The notes: generated by a model from the letters alone, not told the origin. Counted from the stretch's first letter, positions 1 through 9,928 are shown. The stretch is DNA of 64,000 nucleotides from Actinotalea endophytica (GCF_025717005.1 NZ_JAOVZU010000010.1:62001-126000); one strand, 5' to 3'. A program made the numbers and translations.

Positions 1-1
1 C

Positions 2-196
2 GAGGAGGAGGCGCTCAAGACCCTCGAGGTGCTGTCCTCGATGGGTGACATGGTGGCCGCCGAGCTCGAGACCATGGGGCCGGGGATGGACGCCCCCGCG
101 GTGGTCAGTGACGACGGCACGCCGGTGAGCGGAGCACTCGCGTCCGCGGCCGCGAGCCCACCCGCCGAGCGGTCCACCCAGGAGCCGACGCCGTGA
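2..196 (+). CDS. hypC: HypC-type hydrogenase maturation chaperone, C-terminal end (partial)
   Basis: Only the last 64 codons are in the window. The first visible residues ([17 protein letters not shown]) match the C-terminal helix of HypC, which chaperones the iron centre with HypD and delivers it to the large-subunit precursor. A 45-residue Ala/Ser/Pro-rich tail without family resemblance follows and is longer than usual for HypC. The TGA overlaps the GTG of hypD (GTGA), so the two are translationally coupled. The CxxxP start motif lies outside the window, so the call rests on the helix and the position. Confidence 0.7.
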   Translation, partial: EEEALKTLEVLSSMGDMVAAELETMGPGMDAPAVVSDDGTPVSGALASAAASPPAERSTQEPTP

Positions 197-1305
197 AGTA
201 CCTCGACGAGTACCGCGACCCCGAGCTCGCCAAGACGCTGCTCGCCGAGATCCACCGCATCACGACCCGGCCGTGGACCCTGATGGAGGTCTGCGGCGGG
301 CAGACCCACACCATCGTCAAGCAGGGCCTGGACGAGGCCCTGCCCGAGGGTGTCCGGATGATCCACGGCCCGGGCTGCCCGGTGTGCGTCACCCCGCTGG
401 AGCAGATCGACAAGGCGCTCGCGATCGCCGCCCGGCCCAACGTCATCTTCACCAGCTACGGCGACATGCTGCGCGTCCCGGGCACCGACACGGACCTGCT
501 CGCGCTCAAGGCGCGCGGCGCGGACGTGCGCATCGTGTACAACCCGCTGGACGCCCTGAAGATCGCGCGGGACAACCCCGACAAGGAGGTCGTGTTCTTC
601 GCCGTCGGGTTCGAGACCACGGCCCCGGCCAACGCGATGGCGATCGCCCAGGCCAAGGCTCAGGGCATCGACAACTACTCGGTCGTCGTCAGCCATGTGC
701 TCGTGCCGCCGGCGATGACGTCGCTGCTCGACTCCCCCACGAACCAGGTGCAGTCGTTCCTGGCCGCCGGGCACGTGTGCGCCGTGATGGGCTGGACGGA
801 GTACGAGCCGATCGCCGCGAAGTACAAGACCCCGATCGTGGTCACCGGGTTCGAGCCGCTCGACCTGCTCGAGGGCATGCTCATGGCGATCCGCCAGCTC
901 GAGGAGGGCCGCCACGAGGTCGAGAACCAGTACGCCCGCGCGGTCAAGCGCGAGGGCGTGCCGCTGGCCCAGAAGCAGATCTTCGACGTCTTCGAGATCG
1001 GCGACCGGACCTGGCGTGGCGTCGGCGAGATCCCGCAGTCCGGGTACCACCTGCGCCCGGAGTACGCGGCCTACGACGCCGAGACCAAGTTCGAGGTCGG
1101 CGACATCCACACGCTCGAGCACCCGGCCTGCATCGCGGGCCAGATCCTCACCGGTGAGAAGCTGCCGATCGACTGCACCGCCTACGGCACGCTGTGCTCG
1201 CCGCAGCACCCCCTCGGCGCCCCGATGGTCAGCGCGGAGGGCACCTGCGCGGCCTTCCACGCGGCCAACCGCGGCCTGGACGCACGGAGAGTGAACGTCG
1301 GATGA
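193..1305 (+). CDS. hypD: [NiFe] hydrogenase maturation protein HypD
   Basis: This 370-residue protein is a typical full-length HypD, the iron-sulfur scaffold on which the Fe(CN)2CO group is assembled with HypC and HypE in the cytoplasm. Visible hallmarks are CGGQTH near residue 35, GPGCPVCV near 60, GFETTAP near 140, and the C-terminal cysteine region with TAYGTLCSP. The GTG start overlaps the hypC stop and the TGA overlaps the hypE ATG, so the genes form one cotranscribed, coupled cassette. It presumably matures the group 3b enzyme encoded leftward at 3.2-7.7 kb. Confidence 0.96.
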   Translation: MKYLDEYRDPELAKTLLAEIHRITTRPWTLMEVCGGQTHTIVKQGLDEALPEGVRMIHGPGCPVCVTPLEQIDKALAIAARPNVIFTSYGDMLRVPGTDTDLLALKARGADVRIVYNPLDALKIARDNPDKEVVFFAVGFETTAPANAMAIAQAKAQGIDNYSVVVSHVLVPPAMTSLLDSPTNQVQSFLAAGHVCAVMGWTEYEPIAAKYKTPIVVTGFEPLDLLEGMLMAIRQLEEGRHEVENQYARAVKREGVPLAQKQIFDVFEIGDRTWRGVGEIPQSGYHLRPEYAAYDAETKFEVGDIHTLEHPACIAGQILTGEKLPIDCTAYGTLCSPQHPLGAPMVSAEGTCAAFHAANRGLDARRVNVG

Positions 1306-2360
1306 CGACCATCGACCCCTTGGCCCTCACCTGCCCGGTGCCGATCCCGGAAGGCTCGCGGGTGATCCTCGGGCACGGCTCGGGCGGCCAGCTGTCCGGT
1401 GCGTTGATGCGCGACGTGCTCGCGCCGTGCCTGGCCGACGCGTCCCCCGGCGGTCCGCTCAACGACGCGGCCGTGCTCGAGGTGGCCGGTGCGCGGATCG
1501 CCTTCACCACCGACTCGTTCGTGGTCTCGCCGCTGGTGTTCCCGGGCGGCGACATCGCCGAGCTCGCCGTCAACGGCACGGTGAACGACCTCGCGATGAT
1601 GGGCGCCCAGCCGGTCGGGCTGTCGCTCGCCTACGTGATCGAGGAGGGCCTGCCGCTGGAGGACCTCGGCGGGCTCACGGCGTCGGCGGCCCGCGCGGCC
1701 GCGGCGGCCGGCACCAGGATCGTCACGGGCGACACCAAGGTCGTCGGGCGCGGGGCCGCGGACAAGATCTTCATCAACACCGCCGGGATCGGCGTGGTGC
1801 CGGCCGGGGTGCAGCTGGGCGCGGACCTCGCACGCCCGGGCGACGTGCTGCTGCTCTCCGGGCCCATCGGGCTGCACGGCGTGGCGATCATGAGCGTGCG
1901 CGAGGGGCTGGAGTTCGAGGCCGAGATCGCCTCCGACACGCAGTCGCTGAACAGGCTGGTCGCGGCGATGCTCGCGGTCGAGCCCGGCATCAAGGTCCTG
2001 CGCGACCCGACCCGCGGCGGCCTGGCGTCGGCGCTCAACGAGATCGCCGAGGCGTCGGGCGTCGGCATGGTGCTGGACGACGCGGCGGTGCCGATCCCGG
2101 ACCCGGTGCGCGGCGCCTGCGAGATGCTCGGCCTGGACCCCTACCACGTGGCCAACGAGGGCAAGCTCGTCGCCGTCGTGCCGGCCGAGACGGCGGACGA
2201 CGTCCTGGCAGCGATGCGCGCGGTCCCGGCCGGCGAGGGCGCGGTCCGGATCGGCGCGGTCGTGGCCGAGCACCCCGGGATGGTCACCGCCCGCACGCTC
2301 GTGGGATCGGAGCGGATCGTCGACATGCTGGTCGGCGAGCAGCTCCCGCGGATCTGCTGA
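1302..2360 (+). CDS. hypE: Hydrogenase maturation factor HypE (carbamoyl dehydratase)
   Basis: HypE dehydrates the carbamoyl group placed by HypF on its C-terminal cysteine, giving the thiocyanate that becomes the CN ligands of the active-site iron. The 352-residue protein ends in the diagnostic PRIC with Cys as the last residue. It carries the ATP-binding N-terminus [17 protein letters not shown] and the PurM/AIR-synthase-like fold motifs TGDTKVV and [10 protein letters not shown]. The start at the ATG inside the hypD stop (ATGA) is preferred over upstream in-frame codons because it gives the family N-terminus. hypA, hypB and hypF are not in the window. Confidence 0.96.
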   Translation: MTTIDPLALTCPVPIPEGSRVILGHGSGGQLSGALMRDVLAPCLADASPGGPLNDAAVLEVAGARIAFTTDSFVVSPLVFPGGDIAELAVNGTVNDLAMMGAQPVGLSLAYVIEEGLPLEDLGGLTASAARAAAAAGTRIVTGDTKVVGRGAADKIFINTAGIGVVPAGVQLGADLARPGDVLLLSGPIGLHGVAIMSVREGLEFEAEIASDTQSLNRLVAAMLAVEPGIKVLRDPTRGGLASALNEIAEASGVGMVLDDAAVPIPDPVRGACEMLGLDPYHVANEGKLVAVVPAETADDVLAAMRAVPAGEGAVRIGAVVAEHPGMVTARTLVGSERIVDMLVGEQLPRIC

Positions 2361-2423
2361 CGTCGGCCGTCGCGGCGGCGGCGCCAGGTCCCGTCGGCGT
2401 CGCGGCCAGGGCGCGTGGCGTGC

Positions 2424-3059
2424 CTAGGACCACAGCCCCGACGCGTCGGGCACCGTCGCCGGGCACGTCCCACCCGGCGCCGTGAGCGCCTCGAAGTGCC
2501 ACGGCTCGTTGTCGTAGACCCGGCACAGCCCGTGCTCGGCCCCGTGCTCGGCGAGCCAGGTCCAGGCTTCCTGGGGCCCGACGTCCACGGCGAGGCCGAG
2601 GACGTGCTCGGAGCGCTCGACCGGCGCGACCCACCGGTGCGCCTCGGTCGGGTCGCCGTGGTCCTTCAGCGCCTGCTCGACCAAAGCGCTCTGTTGCTCG
2701 CGCGACCGGCACCCCGACGTGATGACCAGCTCGATGCCGGCAGCGGCAGCCGCCTCGCGCGCGTCAGCGAACCGGGCTGCGAGCTCCTGTCGAAGGCCGT
2801 CGGTGCCGGTCGGCGTCTCACCGGTCGGCACCCGGTCGGCGCACCACCTCGGCGCCGGCTCGGACGCGGCCCGTCCCGACGGCGGCGCGAGCACCCAGCT
2901 CGCCACCGTGGCCCGCGCGTCGGGCGGCCCCACGAGCGCCGCCAGCGCCACGACGAGAACGAGGACGATCGCTGCCCCGGCCGGCCAGCGACGCCGAGCC
3001 GGAACGACGGCCGACCCTTCGGTCCGTCGTGGCACGACACCCTGAGCACCGACCACCAC
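2424..3059 (-). CDS. VanY-type D-alanyl-D-alanine carboxypeptidase (peptidase M15), membrane-anchored
   Basis: The 211-residue protein has one N-terminal hydrophobic segment (about residues 26-44) and an extracytoplasmic M15B domain. The zinc-site pattern is complete: SGCRS (115-119), SEHVLGLAVD with H152 and D159, and EPWHFE with H188. It should trim the terminal D-Ala of peptidoglycan stem peptides at the cell surface. The start is uncertain, since GTG codons at residues 1 and 9 are both possible. It sits alone between the convergent hyp genes and the hydrogenase operon and has no evident link with hydrogenase function. Confidence 0.85.
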   Translation of the reverse strand: MVVGAQGVVPRRTEGSAVVPARRRWPAGAAIVLVLVVALAALVGPPDARATVASWVLAPPSGRAASEPAPRWCADRVPTGETPTGTDGLRQELAARFADAREAAAAAGIELVITSGCRSREQQSALVEQALKDHGDPTEAHRWVAPVERSEHVLGLAVDVGPQEAWTWLAEHGAEHGLCRVYDNEPWHFEALTAPGGTCPATVPDASGLWS

Positions 3060-3169
3060 GACTCAAGGCTCCCGGCCGGGGCTGGACGCGCACATCGCCC
3101 CGCGGGCGGAACGTCGGCCAGCCCTCGGTCGGACCACCAGGGGCCGGCGGGTCCGACCGCGGTCGTACG

Positions 3170-3649
3170 TCAGCGCTGCAGGACTCGCAGCACCTCGGCC
3201 GCCGCGGCGGGCACCGCGTCCGCGACCGGGCCGGTCAGGGCCTCACCCCAGCCGAAGGACTGCGCCTCGACGCCGACCACGACGACCTCGGGCAGCCGGT
3301 CGAGCGCGCGGGCGAGCTCGACGGCGCTCGCCAGGCCGAAGTCGTGCGACCCGGCCTCCTGGGCGTGCCCCTCGGTCAGCGGGGGCTGGTCCGGACCGGT
3401 GCGCACCACGTGCAGCGTGCCCGCGGGCGACCCCGACCGCACCGCGTCGCACACCACGCTGAGCGTGCAACCGGCCCACAGCTCGATGAGCGCGGTCGGG
3501 TCGTGCCGTTCGACCACCTCGACACCCGGCAACGGCGAGTCGGCCAGTCGTCGCGCGACCTCGCGCGCCACGGCCGACCCGACCGCGTCGTCACCGCGCT
3601 CGGGCGCCCCGAGACCGACCACCACCCGCCGCGCCCGCGGGCGGGGCAC
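3170..3649 (-). CDS. [NiFe] hydrogenase maturation protease (HyaD/HycI family)
   Basis: This 159-residue protein begins with the family signature [16 protein letters not shown] and keeps the acidic residues that bind nickel in the substrate (the Glu/Asp of ERGDD, and CDAV in mid-protein). Such proteases cut the large subunit after the His of its DPCxxCxxH motif once nickel is inserted. The GTG at 3649 is chosen because it directly precedes the signature and lies exactly where the large subunit should stop. The same frame stays open upstream to 3910, but that part is out-of-frame large-subunit code. It is the last gene of the hydrogenase operon. Confidence 0.85.
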   Translation of the reverse strand: MPRPRARRVVVGLGAPERGDDAVGSAVAREVARRLADSPLPGVEVVERHDPTALIELWAGCTLSVVCDAVRSGSPAGTLHVVRTGPDQPPLTEGHAQEAGSHDFGLASAVELARALDRLPEVVVVGVEAQSFGWGEALTGPVADAVPAAAAEVLRVLQR

Positions 3650-4947
3650 CCCCGGTCCACCGTGAGGTTGAGGAAGTGCACGGAGCAGGAGATGCACGGG
3701 TCGTAGTTGCGGATCGCGACCTCGGCACGCAGGGTGAGGTCCTCGTCCGACATCCACATCCACTCGGTCGCCAGCTCGCGCAGGTCGCCCTCGATGCTCG
3801 GCTGGTTCTGCGAGGTCGGCGGTGCGATCTGCGCGTCGGTCACCATGCCGCTGTCGTCGATCTTGTACCGGTGGAAGCACAGGCCGCGGGGAGCCTCGGT
3901 GGCGCCCCACCCCTCGCCCTCACGCGGCGGCACCGGCACGGAGGCGGGCAGGCCGTCGACCCACGAGTCGATGATCCGGATCGCCTCGTGGAACGCCTCG
4001 ACGGTCTCCACGGCGCGCACGATGATCGACTTGAACGGGTTGTAGCAGGTCTCGCCGAGGCCGGCGTCCCGTGCGGCCTGCTGCGCCAGCGGCGACAGCC
4101 GGTCGAAGTTGAGCGAGTAGCGGGCGAGCGGCCCGACCACGTAGGGCTCGCCGTCGAGCACGCCGTGCAGCGCGTTGGAGTGCTCGACGTGCACCTCCTC
4201 GACCTGCTCGACGAACTCCCGGACGCTCCAGTCGTCGCCGCGGCTGGTGACGATCCGTCCCGACTCGATCGGGTAGCCGGTCTCCGGGCGCAGCGAGACG
4301 TAGAGGTACGGCCGGTCGAAGTCCGGGTACTCCAGGCCGGCGGTGAACCGCACCGTCTCCAGGGCGTCCTCGAGCCCCTGGACGAGGGCAGGGCGCAGGG
4401 CCAGCATGTCCGCCACCGACGGCATCTTGTAGAAGCCGCCGACCTTGGTGTTGACCGGGTGCACCGAACGACCGCCGACCAGCGTCATCAGCTCGTTGCC
4501 GGCCTTCTTCATGCTCAGCCCGCGCTTGACCTCCGCCGGGAAGTCCTTCGCCATCTCGATGGCGCCGGCGTAGCCCATGAAGTCCGGTGCGTGGAGCATG
4601 TAGACGTGCAGGGTCTGGGACTCGATCCACTCCCCGCAGTACAGCAGTCGGCGCAGCGCGTGGACCGAGTCCGGCACGGTGACCCCGCACGCGTCCTCGA
4701 TCGCCATGCAGGCGCTGAACTGGTACGCGACCGGGCAGATCCCGCAGATCCGGGCCGTCAGGTCGGGCAGCTCCATCATCGAGCGGCCGCGCAGGAAGGC
4801 CTCGTAGAAGCGCGGCGGCTCGAAGATGTTGAGCTTGACGTCGTCGACCTTGCCGTTGCGCAGCGACAGGTGCAGACCGCCCTCGCCCTCGACGCGGGCC
4901 AGGACCTCGACCGAGAGCGTGCGCTCGCTCGTGGGCTGCATGCTCAT
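3376..4947 (-). CDS. hyhL: Group 3b [NiFe] hydrogenase large (catalytic) subunit, with an abnormal 90-residue out-of-frame C-terminal run-on
   Basis: The catalytic subunit of a cytoplasmic NAD(P)-linked hydrogenase binds the NiFe centre through RICGIC (C68, C71) and DPCISC (C418, C421). Up to residue 433 it matches the expected length of about 430. The processing site after H424 is followed by FLNLTVDRG, where the gene should stop. Instead the frame continues for 90 Arg/Ser/Trp-rich residues that are simply the protease gene read in another frame. Adding one A after 3647 would give a TGA overlapping the protease GTG, as in the other junctions of this operon. Either a one-base deletion or a sequence error is likely. 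The true coding end is probably near 3647. The start overlaps the small-subunit stop (ATGA). Confidence 0.9.
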   Translation of the reverse strand: MSMQPTSERTLSVEVLARVEGEGGLHLSLRNGKVDDVKLNIFEPPRFYEAFLRGRSMMELPDLTARICGICPVAYQFSACMAIEDACGVTVPDSVHALRRLLYCGEWIESQTLHVYMLHAPDFMGYAGAIEMAKDFPAEVKRGLSMKKAGNELMTLVGGRSVHPVNTKVGGFYKMPSVADMLALRPALVQGLEDALETVRFTAGLEYPDFDRPYLYVSLRPETGYPIESGRIVTSRGDDWSVREFVEQVEEVHVEHSNALHGVLDGEPYVVGPLARYSLNFDRLSPLAQQAARDAGLGETCYNPFKSIIVRAVETVEAFHEAIRIIDSWVDGLPASVPVPPREGEGWGATEAPRGLCFHRYKIDDSGMVTDAQIAPPTSQNQPSIEGDLRELATEWMWMSDEDLTLRAEVAIRNYDPCISCSVHFLNLTVDRGCPARGRGGWWSVSGRPSAVTTRSGRPWRARSRDDWPTRRCRVSRWSNGTTRPRSSSCGPVARSAWCATRCGRGRPRARCTWCAPVRTSPR

Positions 4948-5765
4948 GCCTCAACCTCCTCCGCGCCGGCCTTCCGCGCCCGCTCGTGCCGCATGCTCTC
5001 CGCGTGGAAGGGCTCGCACGTGGCGTTGAAGGTCCGGTACGCACGGACCATCTCGTCGTTGGTCATGCCGAGGGCTGCCAGGCGGTCGGCCATCCCGTGG
5101 CAGTTCTGGGAGTCCTGCGGGCCGAAGCACGCGTAGCAGCCACGGTTGAACGACGGGCAGATCGCGCCGCAGCCGGCCTGGGTGACCGGGCCGAGACAGG
5201 GCTCGCCGCTCACGACCGGCACGCAGATGTTCCCGGCGCGCTTGCACTCGACGCAGACGCTGTACGTCGGGATCCGCGGCCTGCGCCCCTGGGCGAACGC
5301 CGCGATCACCTCGACGAGCTGGTACTTGTCGACCGGGCAGCCGCGCAGCTCGAAGTCGACCTTGACGTGCTCGGAGATCGGCGTCGAGGTCTCGAGCGTC
5401 TCGATGTACTCGGGGTGGGCGTACACGTAGCGCGTGTACTCCTCGACGTCGGCGTAGTTGCGCAGTGCCTGGATGCCACCGTGGGTGGCGCAAGCACCGA
5501 TCGTGATGAGCACGCCGGACTGCTCGCGCACCATCTTGATCCGCTCGATCTCCTCGGGCGTGGTGATCGAGCCCTCGACCAGGGACACGTCGTAGGGACC
5601 GGGCAGCATCGTGCGGGTGGCCTCGGGGAAGTAGGCGATGTTCACCGTGTCGGCGACCTCGAGGAGCTCGTCCTCGGCGTTGAGCAGGTTGAGCTGGCAA
5701 CCGTCGCACGAGGCGAACTTCCACACCGCCACGGTGGGCTTGGTGCGCACCGCTGTCGTCGTCAT
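4944..5765 (-). CDS. hyhS: Group 3b [NiFe] hydrogenase small subunit (delta, three Fe-S clusters)
   Basis: This 273-residue electron-transfer subunit has no twin-arginine signal, as expected for a soluble cytoplasmic enzyme. Cluster ligands are visible as CDGCQ near residue 19, a central [16 protein letters not shown] near 144, [25 protein letters not shown] and GCYACFGP. Together they relay electrons from the NiFe site to the diaphorase subunits. It overlaps the gamma gene by one base at the start and the large-subunit gene by ATGA at the end. Confidence 0.94.
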   Translation of the reverse strand: MTTTAVRTKPTVAVWKFASCDGCQLNLLNAEDELLEVADTVNIAYFPEATRTMLPGPYDVSLVEGSITTPEEIERIKMVREQSGVLITIGACATHGGIQALRNYADVEEYTRYVYAHPEYIETLETSTPISEHVKVDFELRGCPVDKYQLVEVIAAFAQGRRPRIPTYSVCVECKRAGNICVPVVSGEPCLGPVTQAGCGAICPSFNRGCYACFGPQDSQNCHGMADRLAALGMTNDEMVRAYRTFNATCEPFHAESMRHERARKAGAEEVEA

Positions 5766-6592
5766 CAGAGCTCCTCAGTGGCGAGCAGGGGCACGAGCTG
5801 GTCGTAGCTGAACACCGGGCCGTCGACGCACATGAACGCCTCGCGGAGCTGGCAGTGGCCGCACAGCCCGATGCCGCAGTGCATCGATCGCTCGAGGGAC
5901 AGCCGTACCTTCTGCGGCGGGACGGCCCGGTCGGTCAGCGTCTTGGCGGCGACCTCCATCATGATGTCGGGGCCGCACGCGAGGGTGAGCAGCATCGCGG
6001 GGTCGAACGACGGATCGTTGACCACGTCGGCGAGGCCGGCGCGCACGCCTTGGTGCACCGTGAAGCCGTGCAGCCGCTCCCACTCCTCGATCTCGTCCGT
6101 GAACAGGAAGCCCTCACCGGGCCGGGAGCCGTACAGCAGGATCACCCGGCGGAACTCGCCGCGGCGGCGGACCGCCTCGAGGATCGAGGGGCGCAACGGT
6201 GCGAGCCCGATGCCCCCGGCGATGAACATCAGGTCGCCGCCGACCGCGTCCATCGCGTCCCAGGAGGTCCCGAACGGGCCACGGACGCCGATCACGTCGC
6301 CGACCTTGGTCTGGGTCAGCGCGTGGCTGACGGCGCCCACGTCGCGGATGGTGTGCCGCAGCGGCTCGCCCGGCAGGGCCCCACCGGAGATCGACACGGC
6401 GATCTCACCGACGCCGAAGGCGTAGAGCATCATGAACTGGCCGGATCGCCAGTGGGCCTGCTCGCCGTACAGCGGGATGAGGTCGAGCGTGGCGGTGTCG
6501 TGGGTGTCCTGGCGCCGGGCGACCACGCGGTACGGCCGCGGGGTCATCGGGCCGGGAGCGGTCACGTCGGCGGCGACGTCGGTGGCGGTCAT
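5765..6592 (-). CDS. hyhG: Group 3b hydrogenase gamma subunit (FAD/NAD(P)-binding reductase)
   Basis: This 275-residue ferredoxin:NADP reductase-like subunit is the diaphorase half that exchanges electrons with NAD(P)H. An FAD-binding barrel comes first, then the pyridine-nucleotide site [16 protein letters not shown] in mid-protein. A C-terminal 2Fe-2S site reads [11 protein letters not shown] followed by [13 protein letters not shown]. The ATG at 6592 overlaps the stop of the beta gene (ATGA) and gives the normal length, so the open frame further upstream is out-of-frame beta code. Group 3b enzymes have also been reported to reduce sulfur or polysulfide; nothing in this sequence decides that. 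Confidence 0.93.
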   Translation of the reverse strand: MTATDVAADVTAPGPMTPRPYRVVARRQDTHDTATLDLIPLYGEQAHWRSGQFMMLYAFGVGEIAVSISGGALPGEPLRHTIRDVGAVSHALTQTKVGDVIGVRGPFGTSWDAMDAVGGDLMFIAGGIGLAPLRPSILEAVRRRGEFRRVILLYGSRPGEGFLFTDEIEEWERLHGFTVHQGVRAGLADVVNDPSFDPAMLLTLACGPDIMMEVAAKTLTDRAVPPQKVRLSLERSMHCGIGLCGHCQLREAFMCVDGPVFSYDQLVPLLATEEL

Positions 6593-7731
6593 CGGGCCTC
6601 TCCTGCGGTCTCCAGGTCGGTCTCGGGGTCGGCCAGGCTCGCCCGCAGCGCCGCGGCCTCGGCGGTGATGTCGATCGCCGCGGGGCACCAGGTGATGCAG
6701 CGCCCGCACCCGACGCAGCCCGAGAGACCGAACTGCTGCTGGTAGCCGGCCAGCTTGTGGGTGATCCACTGGCGGTAGCGGGACTTGCCGCTCGCCCGGA
6801 CCACGCCACCGTGGATGTAGGAGAACCTCGCGCCGAAGCACGAGTCCCACACCCGGTGTCGCTCGGTGGTCGACATCGACAGGTCGGTGCTGTCCTCGAC
6901 CGAGGTGCAGAAGCACGTCGGGCACACCAGCGTGCAGTTGGTGCAGGCGAGGCAGCGGGCGGCGACGGTGTCCCAGTGCGGGCTGTCCGCGGCAGCGAAC
7001 ATGAGCTCCGGGAGCCCTTCGGTGTCCAGCGTGCGGCCCATCGACGCGGTGGCCTCGGCGACCTGGGCGTCGACCGCGGCGAGGTCCGACTCGGCGGCCT
7101 CGGCGGTGGTGACCTGCGCGAGGACCTCGGCGCCGCGCTCGCTGCCGACCTCGACCACGAACCGGTGGCCGGCGTCGTCGACGAGCTCGGTGAGCGCGAG
7201 GTCGTACCCGTCGCCGGGCTTGGGGCTGCCGCCCTGGGAGACGCAGAAGCACGTGCCGCAGGGGTCCGCACAGCTCACCGCGACGACGAACACGCCGTCG
7301 CGGCGCTGGCCGTAGGACTTGTCCGCGAACTCGCGCGAGCTCAGCACGGTGTCGTGCACCGCGAGGGCCCGCAGGTCGCAGTCCCGGGCACCGAGGAAGG
7401 CCCGCGGACGCGCCGGCGCCTCCGGCTCCTCGAGGTCGAAGCCGATCGGCGTCTTGCGGATCCGGACGAGCAGCTCGTCGGAGGGGAACAGCACCGGCTT
7501 GAGCCCTTGGGCGGCGGCCGCGTAGCCGAACAGGCGGTCGTCGCCGCGGTCACGCAGGCGGTAGCGCGCTGCGTCCTGCTCGTCACCGACGCCCCGCGGC
7601 AGATCGGCCACCCCGCTGATCGGCGCGAGCACGATCGCTCCGTCACGTACGCGCGGGCCGAAGACCTCGTAGCCCGCGCCGTCCAGGACGGCGACGAGCT
7701 CGTCGATCGCCGCCAACCCCATCGTCCGCAT
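6589..7731 (-). CDS. hyhB: Group 3b hydrogenase beta subunit (two [4Fe-4S] ferredoxin motifs)
   Basis: This iron-sulfur subunit of about 380 residues belongs to the hydrogenase/sulfur-reductase beta family and links the gamma flavoprotein with the hydrogenase core. Typical motifs are CDLRAL, CADPCGTCFC, and near the C-terminus CLACTNCTLVCPTCFC and CVGCGRCITWCP. The start at 7731 follows GGAGGG (7735-7740) with a short spacer. In-frame ATGs at 7755 and 7722 are alternatives. It is the first gene of the five-gene operon, and the palindrome at 7834-7849 lies about 100 bp upstream. Confidence 0.92.
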   Translation of the reverse strand: MRTMGLAAIDELVAVLDGAGYEVFGPRVRDGAIVLAPISGVADLPRGVGDEQDAARYRLRDRGDDRLFGYAAAAQGLKPVLFPSDELLVRIRKTPIGFDLEEPEAPARPRAFLGARDCDLRALAVHDTVLSSREFADKSYGQRRDGVFVVAVSCADPCGTCFCVSQGGSPKPGDGYDLALTELVDDAGHRFVVEVGSERGAEVLAQVTTAEAAESDLAAVDAQVAEATASMGRTLDTEGLPELMFAAADSPHWDTVAARCLACTNCTLVCPTCFCTSVEDSTDLSMSTTERHRVWDSCFGARFSYIHGGVVRASGKSRYRQWITHKLAGYQQQFGLSGCVGCGRCITWCPAAIDITAEAAALRASLADPETDLETAGEAR

Positions 7732-7833
7732 GTGCCCTCCAAGCGACGTCGGCATGACGCCAAGCGTGGGCCATGGGGGCCAACCGGGGGGAGGACGAAG
7801 GTCGCTACTTCCCCACTCTTGACCTGCGCAAAC

Positions 7834-7849
7834 ATACCCATGGGGGTAT
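7834..7849. promoter_or_regulatory. Putative CsoR-family operator before the hydrogenase operon
   Basis: ATACCC-ATGG-GGGTAT is a perfect 6-4-6 inverted repeat about 100 bp upstream of hyhB, in the only intergenic space of the operon. A run of C/G flanked by TA is the form of operators bound by CsoR/RcnR/CstR-type metal or persulfide sensors. No such regulator is in the window. The assignment is by motif only. Confidence 0.45.
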
Positions 7850-7893
7850 ACGGCGACGATCCGGCGGGACCAATGGCCCGGACGCGGTGGCGG

Positions 7894-9783
7894 CTAGAGC
7901 GTGAGTCCCGCAGCGAAGCCCGACCGCACCGCGTCGCCGAGCGATCCGGGGCTCACGCAGTCGCCCACGAGGTGCACCCTCGGGTCCTCGAGCACACCAC
8001 CCGCCGCGAGCTCGCGGGAGGGCAGCACCCCGACCGCGAGCACCACGGAGTCGGTCGGCAGCTCCACCGGTCCGTCCGGCCCGACCGCGTGCACGCCGAG
8101 GTCGTCGACCGCCTGCACGATCGTGCCGGTCAGCACCGGGACGCCCTGCTCCTCGAGCCCGGCCAGCAACGCCGCCCGGGAGACCGACGGGCTCCCCGGC
8201 GCGATCTCGTCGCCGGCCTCGACCAGGGTGACCCGGTGGCCACGCGCCGCGAGGTCGAGCGCCGTGTCGGCCCCGGACAGGCCGCCGCCGATCATCACCA
8301 CCCGCGACCCGAGGGCGGACCCGTGCACGTCGAGCACGTCGATCACCTCAGGACGGTCCAGCCCGGTGATCTCCGGGCGCACCGGTCGTGCACCCGTGGC
8401 CAGCACGACCACCTCGGCCTCGGCCAGCACGTGCGAACCGGAGCGGACCGTGCGGCCGAGGTGGATCGTCACGCCGAGGTCGGCGAGCTCGGCGCCGTAC
8501 CAGCTCACCAGGGCGAGCAGCTCGCTCTTGAATCCGGGGCTCGCGGCCCGTGCGAGCACGCCACCGATCCGTGGACGCGCCTCGTAGAGGTCGACGGCGT
8601 GGCCCCGGATCGCGGCCATCCTCGCCGCCTCGAGACCGGCCGGACCACCGCCGATCACGACCACCTTGCGGACCCGCACCACCGGGCGCACCGCGTGCAC
8701 GGTCTCCTCGCCCGCGAACGGGTTCACCGCGCAGCGCAGCGGGCGGCCGGCGCGCACCGCGTCCAGGCACGCGTTGCAGCGCACGCACGGGCGGACCCGC
8801 CCCGCCTGGCCCGCCATCACCCGCGCGGGCAGCTCGGGGTCGGCCACCAGGGCACGGCCGAGCCCCACCAGGTCGATCTCGTCGTCCCCGACCGCCTTCG
8901 ACGCCTGCTCGAGCGAGGTCGCTCCGGCGACCAGCACGGGCACGCCCGTCGCGCTGCGGACCCGCACGGCCGCGTCCAGGTGGGCACCCGCGGGCTGGTG
9001 GTAGTCCGGCGCGACGAGCCACGGCGCCTCGGGTGATCCCTCCTCGACGGTCACCAGACCCACGCCCGCCGCCCCGAGCATCCGGACGAGCTCGATGGAC
9101 TCGGTCAGGCCCCGGCCACCTGGCAGGTGCTGGTCGAGCGACAGGCGCACGCTGACCGGCAGCCCCGCCTCGCGGACCGCGTCGACGAGCGCGAGCAGCA
9201 GGGCCGCCCGGCCCGTCAGGTCCCCGCCCCACTCGTCCGTCCGGTGGTTCCACAGCGGTGTGAGGAACTGGTCGACCAGCCCGCCGGCCCGGGCGCCGAT
9301 GTCGATGAGGTCCACGCCGGCCCGCGCGAGCCGGACCGCGGCCGCGGCGGCGTCGTCGATCAGCGTCCGGATCTCGCCGCCGGTGAGGGCGCGGCAGGAC
9401 CGGCCGTCCGGGGTGGTCGTCGCCGACGAGGACACCGGGTGGCTCTGCGCGCGAGGGGCGAGCCGGCCGAGCCCGACGGTCAGCTGCGCCCCGGCCGCCG
9501 CGCCGCCGTCGTGCACCGCGTCGACCAGGCGGCGGATGCCGGCGACGAAGCGGTCGTCGTCCGCGCGCAGCCGGCCCAGCGGGTCCTCGACCTCGGTGCT
9601 GGCGAGGAACGGGCCACAGATGACGAGTCCGGCGCCACCGCGGGCGCGTGCGCCCCAGAACGCCACCTCACGCGCGCTCACCCCGCCGTCCGGACCGGAC
9701 AGGCGGGTGGTCATCGGCGGCATCGCGATCCTGTTGCGCAGGCTCAACCCGGCGACCTCGTGCGGCGCGAGCAGACGTTCCAT
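7894..9783 (-). CDS. Old yellow enzyme / 2,4-dienoyl-CoA reductase-type FMN-FAD-Fe-S oxidoreductase
   Basis: The 629-residue protein has the three-part layout of FadH and trimethylamine-dehydrogenase-like enzymes. An FMN TIM barrel (residues 1-320, opening LLAPHEVAGLSLRNRIAMPPM) is followed by a [4Fe-4S] site (C333, C336, C339, C351) and an FAD/NAD(P) domain with GGGPAG at 378-383 and a second nucleotide site near 500. It should pass hydride from NAD(P)H through FAD and the cluster to FMN to reduce an activated C=C bond; the substrate cannot be read from sequence. The ATG at 9783 gives the family N-terminus. A GTG at 9822 would add 13 residues. It is a single gene. Confidence 0.85.
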   Translation of the reverse strand: MERLLAPHEVAGLSLRNRIAMPPMTTRLSGPDGGVSAREVAFWGARARGGAGLVICGPFLASTEVEDPLGRLRADDDRFVAGIRRLVDAVHDGGAAAGAQLTVGLGRLAPRAQSHPVSSSATTTPDGRSCRALTGGEIRTLIDDAAAAAVRLARAGVDLIDIGARAGGLVDQFLTPLWNHRTDEWGGDLTGRAALLLALVDAVREAGLPVSVRLSLDQHLPGGRGLTESIELVRMLGAAGVGLVTVEEGSPEAPWLVAPDYHQPAGAHLDAAVRVRSATGVPVLVAGATSLEQASKAVGDDEIDLVGLGRALVADPELPARVMAGQAGRVRPCVRCNACLDAVRAGRPLRCAVNPFAGEETVHAVRPVVRVRKVVVIGGGPAGLEAARMAAIRGHAVDLYEARPRIGGVLARAASPGFKSELLALVSWYGAELADLGVTIHLGRTVRSGSHVLAEAEVVVLATGARPVRPEITGLDRPEVIDVLDVHGSALGSRVVMIGGGLSGADTALDLAARGHRVTLVEAGDEIAPGSPSVSRAALLAGLEEQGVPVLTGTIVQAVDDLGVHAVGPDGPVELPTDSVVLAVGVLPSRELAAGGVLEDPRVHLVGDCVSPGSLGDAVRSGFAAGLTL

Positions 9784-9928
9784 GCCCTCCCCCGGCGTCG
9801 CGGCCCGCACCGTCGCGGACACTCGCCATTCTCGGGAGCACGATCACCGGCACGCGGGGTCGTAGGTCCTGCGGAGCGCAGGAAGAGCCCGCCGCGCCCG
9901 CCCCGACCCGCGTCGGGCGGACGTCCGG

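Noticed and set aside
3650-3910. Upstream in-frame extension of the hydrogenase protease
   Set aside because: This part is the large subunit's code in another frame; the family motif begins directly after the GTG at 3649.
6757-9036. A 759-codon plus-strand open frame across the hydrogenase beta and flavoprotein genes
   Set aside because: It is the antisense of two genes with clear motifs; its product is His/Arg/Asp-rich without any domain.
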